Part shown: positions 1-4,779 of the stretch, one piece after another
Layout: the number at the start of each line of letters is the position of its first letter
Numbering within the stretch: the first letter of the stretch is position 1
Source: Chlamydiota bacterium
GTDB lineage: Bacteria; Auribacterota; UBA3054; B51-G9
Reading direction: 5' to 3'
Assembly: GCA_030596365.1 (NCBI GenBank)
Contig: JAUVKG010000064.1
Location: 1-10,135, forward strand
Length of the DNA: 10,135 bases
The notes under the pieces: model-generated
Told to the model about the DNA's origin: nothing
What the model saw: only the letters and a program-made list of their open reading frames with translations
Database searches by the model: none
Program-made: the position numbers and the translations under genes

Positions 1-1215
1 ATGATCTTTTAACGGCGCGGCAAGGCCTGGCATTCCACTTACATCTTCCGCAATTGTAATCGCGCCGGGACGGACTGAATGGATAAGTTTATTTGCGAGA
101 GAAAGATATGCCAGCGCATCGTCATCAACTGAGCCGTCAAAATATTTTTCGTAAGAATCGAAACCTGAGCCGAGGCCATGATGGTGGTACATCATGCTTG
201 TAATACCGTCGAATCTGAATCCGTCAAGTTTGTATTCATCGAGCCAGAATCTGCAATTTGAAAGCAGGAAATGAAGAACTTCAGGCTTTCCATAATCAAA
301 ACATTTTGAGTCCCAGGCATCATGACTTCCTCGCGGTCCTTCGTGAAAATACTGATGATAAGTGCCGTCAAATTTTGACAAGCCTTCTATTTCATTTTTA
401 ACGGCGTGAGAATGAACCAAATCCATAATTACGGCAAGACCGGCTTCGTGGGCTGCATCAATAAGTTCTTTGAATTCTTCAGGAGTTCCGAACCGTGATG
501 ACGCTGCAAAAAAGTTTGAAACATGGTATCCGAATGAGCCGTAATAAGGATGCTCCATGATTGCCATAAGTTGAAGCGTGTTGTATCCGGCATCAATAAT
601 TCCCGGCAGAACATTATTTTTAAATTCGGTGTATGTTCCGACGCCATGTTTCTCCTGTGCCATGCCGACATGAGCTTCATAAATCAAAGGAGCTTCGGCA
701 GGACGTTTATATTTTGGAAATTTCCATTTGTAAGGATGTTTGGGATTCCAAACTTGCGCGGTGAAAATTTTCGTTTGCTCATCTTGGACAACCCGTCGCG
801 CGTAAGCTGGAATTCTATCTTCTTCGCCGCCGTCCCAGCACATTTTCAATCTGTAAAGGTCACCGTGTTTTAGTGTATTTGCAGGAAGTTTGATTTGCCA
901 TATGCCTGAATCGTCAATTTTATTGAGGAGAAATTTATCGTCCTTTTCCCAATTCGAAAAATCTCCGATTAGAAAAATAGCAGTTGCGTTTGGTGCCCAT
1001 TCGGTAAAGATCCATCCGGTTTTATTTTTATGCAGACCGAAGAATTCATGTCCTGAAGCAAAAGTTTCCAAGTTTTTTTTACTTTCGGTAAGCCGGTTTT
1101 CAACCCACAAAAAATGTCGATAGCGATCGTCTATTTTTGTCAGATAAGGCTGTAAACAATAATCATCGGAAAGCTTTGGCGTATTATTAGCTGTTTTATT
1201 TTGTTTTTTTATCAT
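1..1215 (-). CDS. glgB: 1,4-alpha-glucan branching enzyme, GH13_8 type (3' end outside window)
   Basis: Makes alpha-1,6 branches in glycogen by cutting an alpha-1,4 chain and transferring it; cytoplasmic. I translated the frame by hand from the ATG at 1215-1213: 405 codons without a stop, running off the left edge, so the C-terminal part of the barrel and the all-beta domain are missing. A CBM48 domain lies at about residues 58-135 (TEWAPNATAIFLIGDFSNW). Then come the GH13 motifs: YEAHVGM (179-185), region I DLVHSH (265-270), region II GFRFDG with nucleophile Asp336, and region III ITIAEDVSGMP with acid/base Glu390. The MMYHHHG stretch after region II is typical of the eukaryote-like subfamily GH13_8 rather than the E. 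coli GH13_9 type. Start choice: the N-terminus fits the family, but there is no clear Shine-Dalgarno sequence. A TATAAT lies at 1228-1233 with no good -35. The toxin gene ends 99 nt upstream. Confidence 0.95.
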   Translation of the reverse strand, partial: MIKKQNKTANNTPKLSDDYCLQPYLTKIDDRYRHFLWVENRLTESKKNLETFASGHEFFGLHKNKTGWIFTEWAPNATAIFLIGDFSNWEKDDKFLLNKIDDSGIWQIKLPANTLKHGDLYRLKMCWDGGEEDRIPAYARRVVQDEQTKIFTAQVWNPKHPYKWKFPKYKRPAEAPLIYEAHVGMAQEKHGVGTYTEFKNNVLPGIIDAGYNTLQLMAIMEHPYYGSFGYHVSNFFAASSRFGTPEEFKELIDAAHEAGLAVIMDLVHSHAVKNEIEGLSKFDGTYHQYFHEGPRGSHDAWDSKCFDYGKPEVLHFLLSNCRFWLDEYKLDGFRFDGITSMMYHHHGLGSGFDSYEKYFDGSVDDDALAYLSLANKLIHSVRPGAITIAEDVSGMPGLAAPLKDH

Positions 1216-1314
1216 TTTGATTTTTTAATTATATTTACACTGCTAATGATTACCTTAAATAACGCAAAAGAATTTACGGTTTTTGTGTCATGGAAGTATA
1301 GATTTAATAAAAAA

Positions 1315-1596
1315 TTATTTTCTTATATTTTGCGCTTCGTGTATTACAGCAAGAATATTAATGCTATTTGATTTTATGAAATAAATTATTCTGTAAGGAA
1401 GTTCAATAACTTCTCTGATTATCTTTGATTCATATTCCGGAACTGAACGACCAGACAGAGGAAAGACGGCAATTTGCTGAGTTTTTCTGGTTATTCGATC
1501 AACCATTTGTTGTGCGTATTCAATAGAATCTTGAGCAATATAATTATATATGCAGTCAAGATGCTTTTCGGCAGTGTTTGTCCAATAGACATTCAT
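1315..1596 (-). CDS. ParE/RelE-family toxin of a type II toxin-antitoxin pair
   Basis: A 93-residue protein with the layout of the ParE/RelE fold. It has an N-terminal strand with Trp and Ala (YWTNTAEKHLDCIYNYI), a helix pair, then FPLSGRSVPEY (45-55), an IREV motif (60-63), YRIIYF (68-73) and a final strand ILAVIHEAQNIRK (81-93). This FP-x-x-GR-x-VPE ... IREV ... YRI-Y pattern is characteristic of ParE-like toxins. Known members poison gyrase (ParE) or cleave mRNA at the ribosome (RelE); which applies here cannot be decided from sequence. Its ATG overlaps the antitoxin stop codon by one base (TAATG), so translation is coupled. The length is normal for the family, with no frameshift or truncation. 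Confidence 0.9.
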   Translation of the reverse strand: MNVYWTNTAEKHLDCIYNYIAQDSIEYAQQMVDRITRKTQQIAVFPLSGRSVPEYESKIIREVIELPYRIIYFIKSNSINILAVIHEAQNIRK

Positions 1597-1781
1597 TACT
1601 TTAATCCATATTTTTCACGAATATCATTGACACATTTTGTGCGACCTGCTTTACTATCTGCCAATCCACTTTCAATTATCTTTCTCACATAAATTTGATG
1701 TATTAAATCTTCCCAAGTCGCAGTACTCGGCAACTTATCAATTAATTTATGTGCAGATTCTTTAACAAACATTTCTGACAT
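1596..1781 (-). CDS. Antitoxin-like small protein partnered with ParE-type toxin
   Basis: A 61-residue protein directly upstream of the toxin, overlapping it by one base. Visible segments are AHKLIDKLP (10-18), TATWEDLIHQIYVRK (20-34) and IIESGLADSKAGR (35-47), followed by a short C-terminal helix ending EKYGL. From memory, small proteins with the D-x-x-I-Y-x-I-Y-V-R ... I-E-x-G-L-x-D-x-x-x-G-R pattern are common next to RelE/ParE toxins and act as addiction-module antitoxins. I do not recognise a named DNA-binding domain in it, so whether it also represses the promoter is open. The start is well supported by a strong Shine-Dalgarno sequence. Identification rests on the family pattern plus the gene pairing. 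Confidence 0.8.
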   Translation of the reverse strand: MSEMFVKESAHKLIDKLPSTATWEDLIHQIYVRKIIESGLADSKAGRTKCVNDIREKYGLK

Positions 1782-1787
1782 TATAAT

Positions 1788-1793
1788 CTCCTT
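1788..1793 (-). promoter_or_regulatory. Strong Shine-Dalgarno of the antitoxin gene
   Basis: The minus strand reads AAGGAG here, six bases before the antitoxin ATG at 1781. It fixes that start codon and stands out because the glycogen genes in this window have no comparable Shine-Dalgarno sequence. Confidence 0.75.
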
Positions 1794-1807
1794 ATTCTAA
1801 ATATTTT

Positions 1808-1839
1808 ACTCAATTACCAACTCAATTATACTTAATTGA
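1808..1839. promoter_or_regulatory. Putative promoter/operator of the toxin-antitoxin pair
   Basis: The 9-mer ACTCAATTA occurs twice as a direct repeat (1808-1816 and 1820-1828). The second copy faces TAATTGA (1833-1839), giving a 7-bp inverted repeat with a 4-base spacer. A minus-strand TATAAT (-10-like) lies at 1825-1830 inside the inverted repeat, about 44 nt before the antitoxin start. The -35 is weak (TTAGCA at 1849-1854, 18-base spacing). An inverted repeat on the -10 box fits the autoregulation typical of type II toxin-antitoxin operons. Operator function is inferred. Confidence 0.45.
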
Positions 1840-2019
1840 AAGCAAAAATGCTAATTACAATCAACAAATATTATTAAAAAGATAGAAATGTTTGTGATTG
1901 TTTTCATTTTTGGATAAAATTAATTGTATATTTTTTAGATTTTTATATATATATTTATTAATTCCTCTAAATCGACTTTATAATTTGGGTTTGTCAAAAA
2001 TGTTAAAAAGATATTATTA
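1840..2019. other. AT-rich intergenic stretch, no gene seen
   Basis: Lies between the Fic stop codon and the toxin-antitoxin promoter. It is very AT-rich and includes a short TA dinucleotide run around 1945-1955. The small plus-strand open frame beginning at 1898 runs into the antisense of the Fic gene, has no family resemblance and was not called. I see no hairpin terminator after the Fic gene. Confidence 0.5.
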
Positions 2020-2892
2020 TTACATGCCTATTTTCCATTTACCTTTTTCTAAAAAAACTTCTATTGATTGGCGTTTTGCTTTATTTAAAAGGTTTGGATA
2101 TGACAATTTTTCTGATTTGGCATAATTAGCAAGTAAAACAATTTCTTTTCTTTCTAAATAAGCAAGCCTTTTATGAAAACTGTTTGTAATCGCCTTACCA
2201 ACAATTTCTTCCATAACTTTTGTTTTTCCGTTATCATTAAACTCTTTAAAAGCATCATAATATAAATTTCTATCTATAAATTTTATGTTTATAGGCACAA
2301 AACCTTCTCTAATTAGAAGATAATTATTTAAGACACGTCCTATACGACCATTACCGTCAATAAATGGATGTATATGCTCAAAAGTTAAATGAAATAATGC
2401 AATGCGCTTAATTATATTCTCTCTAAGTGTTGTATTATATACAACGAACATATCATCTATTTTTTCACTTATTTTTAACGGGTCTTCAGCTATGTGATTT
2501 GCAACCCGCACCCATTCATCCCCATGTCTGAATTTGCCTGCTATATCATCTAGAATATTAGAAAGCAACATTTTATGTAAAAGTAAAAGCATTTCAACAT
2601 TTAATTCCTGGTTTTTTGCTTTTTCTCTAATATATGACACAACCCTTGCTAAATTTTTTGCTTCAAATATCTCGCGTTCAGTAACATATCTGTCTAAATC
2701 TATTTGAAGCAGTATTTTGTCAGTTTCTTCCAGCGAAAGTGTGCTGTTTTCAATAGCGTTAGAGTTATATACCTGTTCCGGTATTTCAGCTTCATCAATA
2801 ATTTTCAGCAATGAAGAATTTTTCATTGCGAGTTCACAATAACGCATTTGAAGTTCATAAACTTTTTCGTAAATGTTTGATACTTTAGCCAT
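2020..2892 (-). CDS. Fic-domain protein, class II (predicted AMP transferase)
   Basis: A 290-residue protein with a complete Fic catalytic motif HPFIDGNGRIGR (175-186), including the catalytic His175 and the anion-binding glycine loop. Fic enzymes usually transfer AMP from ATP to a Ser, Thr or Tyr of a target protein. Near the N-terminus, S44-x-x-x-E48-N49 (in YNSNAIEN) matches the inhibitory-helix motif [S/T]xxxE[G/N]. Lying upstream of the Fic core, it places the protein in the self-inhibited class II. The C-terminal 45 residues, ending KGKWKIGM, resemble the small helical/winged-helix tail of many chromosomal Fic proteins; length and ending look complete. AAGGA at 2896-2900 precedes the ATG with short spacing. 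The gene is visibly AT-richer than the glycogen genes. Target unknown. Confidence 0.93.
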   Translation of the reverse strand: MAKVSNIYEKVYELQMRYCELAMKNSSLLKIIDEAEIPEQVYNSNAIENSTLSLEETDKILLQIDLDRYVTEREIFEAKNLARVVSYIREKAKNQELNVEMLLLLHKMLLSNILDDIAGKFRHGDEWVRVANHIAEDPLKISEKIDDMFVVYNTTLRENIIKRIALFHLTFEHIHPFIDGNGRIGRVLNNYLLIREGFVPINIKFIDRNLYYDAFKEFNDNGKTKVMEEIVGKAITNSFHKRLAYLERKEIVLLANYAKSEKLSYPNLLNKAKRQSIEVFLEKGKWKIGM

Positions 2893-2924
2893 ATTTCCTT
2901 TTTTATAAAAATTGTTATGTTGTT

Positions 2925-2953
2925 ATTATAACATAAACGCATATCTTTTTCAA
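2925..2953 (-). promoter_or_regulatory. Sigma70-type promoter of the fic gene with inverted repeat
   Basis: On the minus strand, TTGAAA (2948-2953), a 17-base spacer and a consensus TATAAT (2925-2930) preceded by TGT (an extended -10) lie about 33 nt before the fic ATG. An inverted repeat TTATGTT (2915-2921)/AACATAA (2930-2936) straddles the -10 and could be a repressor site. The promoter match is good; the operator role is inferred. Confidence 0.6.
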
Positions 2954-3170
2954 TCTAAAAACGTTAAAATCTAACAAAAAACAATAATTTTAACGGTTAT
3001 GGCGCTAAAAACGTTAACCGCGTCCGGTGTGTTTAGGTGTGAGTCATAAACCTAAATAACACAGTTAACGTATTTTTTATTTAAACAGAATGATTTAGTG
3101 ACAGTCGATGTTAAAATTAATTAAGTATTGAAACACACATTTTAACACAGAGCAAAAAAAATAATCAGCC
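2954..3170. other. Intergenic region after glgA with repeated CGTTAA and inverted repeats
   Basis: No gene was seen. CGTTAA occurs four times in alternating orientation (2962-2967 +, 2990-2995 -, 3012-3017 +, 3065-3070 -). Inverted repeats are: CGGTTA/TAACCG (2994-2999/3015-3020); a bulged hairpin at 3028-3063 (six pairs, a 3-base bulge, four pairs, 13-base loop); and a 9-bp TGTTAAAAT/ATTTTAACA pair (3109-3117/3139-3147). A minus-strand run of eight T lies just after the glgA stop (around 3153-3160) but has no strong stem before it. Possible roles are transcript end processing, or a scar or boundary of the fic/toxin-antitoxin insertion. Confidence 0.4.
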
Positions 3171-4694
3171 TTAAATCAGCGGGCGTTTTAACATTTTTTC
3201 GTAAATATCAAAATATTTTCTTGCGGTTACTGAATGGTTGAAAATTTCAGTTCCTTCCTGCATAATTCGCGATATTTGTTTTTCTTTAATGTTTGATGAT
3301 AATTTATAAAATTTCATCGCTTCATCTATCGCCCATTGCAAACCATCACTGCCGTAAACGTTAAAAACAAATCCATTGCCTTTATTTTTAGTTACTTGCA
3401 GATGAGAAACAGTATCATGCAGACCACCGGTATCATTAACGATAGGCAGTGAACCGTAAGTAGCGCCAATCATCTGAGGCAAGCCGCATGGCTCGAAAAG
3501 AGAAGGCATAAGGGTGAAATCTGATGCTGCAAAGCCATGTCTTGAAATTGCTTCGTCAAAGTCGCAAACAGCGACTCTGCTTTGGAAATTATGCTGCCTG
3601 ACAATGTTATAAAAATGATTTTGAAATGCACCGTTTGCAACAATAGCAATCTGCAAATTATCATCCCAATATTTTGAAACAATTTTATATAAAGAATCAG
3701 CGAACACATCACATCCTTTTTGAATTGGATCGAGTCTTGACGGCCAAAAAAAGATGGGCGCATTTTCATCTATTTTCAAACCTAATCTTTCCTGAAGTTT
3801 TACCTTGTTTTCCCTTTTTCCTTCAAAATGTGTTTCAGGAGTATAATTTTTTGGGATTAATTCGTCAATCGCAGGATTGTATTTCGGATCAGGTGCATTA
3901 AGAATTCCTTCCGCGCAACCCGCGAATTTTTTGTTGGCAATTTCCTGGCGAATCGGGTCGGTAATGAAATCGTGATGTCCGTCAACAATTTCATCGAGAA
4001 AAGTCGGGCTTACTGTATTGATAAAATGAGACGCAAATATTCCGCTTCCCATTAGATCAACCGGATTTGCAGCTCTGGTTTCTTCGTAATTATATGGAGG
4101 TCTTTCATAATAAAGATTTTGCCAGAATTCTGCTGAATCAATACCACTGTATTCAATTCTTTCCAACAAAACTTTTTGAGAATGTAAGTTATGAATTGTA
4201 AAAAGAGAGGGAATTCCAAGGCGTTTAGAATACGCGGGAATAAGTCCGGTCATCCAATCATTACAATGAATTAAATCGGGATTGACTTTTGGAATGATAT
4301 TGTTGATAACCTCACGCTGAAAGGCGAGCGCAGCAGCAGGATCTTCTAATTCATGCTCTGAATAAACAGAATCCCTATAATAAAAAATCCTGTCTTCCGC
4401 AAGATGAATTCTGTCATCAGGCAACTTGCTTTGATACTTCCGAAGCTCTTCGTCAATTAATTTTCCAACATCAATATTGAACATCCGACGGTAATGAGGA
4501 AGCGCAACATGTACATCCGCACCAAGATCAAAAAGCGATGAGACAAGTGAAGCGGAAACATCTGCCATTCCGCCCGCTTTGGCCTTGAGAGAGTTGGTCA
4601 TGTTCCCCATGCCTTGCGGCAGGTAAGTGATTTCAGGGGTAACAATAAGAATTCTTGGATTCTTTTTCCTTGGTCGAGCGCGTTTAGTTGCCAT
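3171..4694 (-). CDS. glgA: Glycogen/starch synthase (GT5), divergent form
   Basis: Transfers glucose from ADP-glucose (or UDP-glucose; not decidable here) to the non-reducing end of alpha-1,4-glucan; cytoplasmic. The 507 residues match the usual GlgA length. The N-terminal GT5 domain carries the nucleotide-sugar motif K39-A-G-G-M-A-D-V (the family norm is KTGGLADV) and HCNDWMTGL (143-151). The C-terminal GT-B half has SRLDPIQKG (319-327), FEPCGLPQ (400-407) and NDTGGLHDTV (420-429), so the catalytic pattern is intact. Unusual features are an expanded loop PQGMGNMTNSLKA before KAGG and a basic N-terminal tail (MATKRARPRKKNPR) ahead of the first strand ILIVTPEI. It lies 82 nt downstream of glgP, beyond a hairpin, with no clear Shine-Dalgarno before the ATG at 4694. 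Confidence 0.95.
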   Translation of the reverse strand: MATKRARPRKKNPRILIVTPEITYLPQGMGNMTNSLKAKAGGMADVSASLVSSLFDLGADVHVALPHYRRMFNIDVGKLIDEELRKYQSKLPDDRIHLAEDRIFYYRDSVYSEHELEDPAAALAFQREVINNIIPKVNPDLIHCNDWMTGLIPAYSKRLGIPSLFTIHNLHSQKVLLERIEYSGIDSAEFWQNLYYERPPYNYEETRAANPVDLMGSGIFASHFINTVSPTFLDEIVDGHHDFITDPIRQEIANKKFAGCAEGILNAPDPKYNPAIDELIPKNYTPETHFEGKRENKVKLQERLGLKIDENAPIFFWPSRLDPIQKGCDVFADSLYKIVSKYWDDNLQIAIVANGAFQNHFYNIVRQHNFQSRVAVCDFDEAISRHGFAASDFTLMPSLFEPCGLPQMIGATYGSLPIVNDTGGLHDTVSHLQVTKNKGNGFVFNVYGSDGLQWAIDEAMKFYKLSSNIKEKQISRIMQEGTEIFNHSVTARKYFDIYEKMLKRPLI

Positions 4695-4695
4695 A

Positions 4696-4723
4696 ACAAT
4701 TAATTTGTTAATTGGTTAATTGT
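4696..4723. repeat. Short direct and inverted repeats in the glgA leader
   Basis: Immediately upstream of the glgA ATG, the plus strand has GTTAATTG twice in tandem (4707-4714 and 4715-4722). ACAATTAA (4696-4703) is inverted as TTAATTGT (4716-4723) with a 12-base spacer. It may be an operator or an mRNA hairpin at the ribosome site; function unknown. Confidence 0.35.
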
Positions 4724-4747
4724 GCAATCGATTAACTGCATTAATAC

Positions 4748-4779
4748 TAAATTCATCCCGATGTGTCGGGATGAATTTA
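4748..4779 (-). terminator. Perfect 14-bp hairpin spanning the glgP stop codon
   Basis: Arms 4748-4761 and 4766-4779 are perfectly complementary with a 4-base loop (TGTG on the plus strand) and a GC core TCCCGA/TCGGGA. The glgP stop codon (4779-4777) forms the foot of the stem. On the minus strand the stem is followed by TATTAATGC, not a long T run, so it is either a weak intrinsic terminator or an mRNA-stabilising 3' hairpin that would separate glgP and glgA expression levels. Confidence 0.6.

Noticed and set aside
1898..2125. Plus-strand 75-residue open frame with hydrophobic, Tyr-rich sequence
   Set aside because: About half overlaps the antisense of the fic gene, no ribosome site or family resemblance, and the composition is what AT-rich spacer DNA gives.
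3028..3070. Intrinsic terminator on the plus strand (bulged hairpin followed by a T-rich stretch)
   Set aside because: No plus-strand gene lies upstream, the stem is bulged with a 13-base loop, and the T run is 8 bases away. Kept only as an inverted repeat.
2954..3170. Replication origin
   Set aside because: No DnaA-box series (TTATCCACA-like), no dnaA/dnaN neighbours; repeated CGTTAA alone is insufficient.
4699..4727. Promoter TTGCAC-17-ATTAAT ahead of glgA
   Set aside because: The -10 matches only 4 of 6, and transcription would begin almost at the ATG; chance is likely in this AT-rich repeat.
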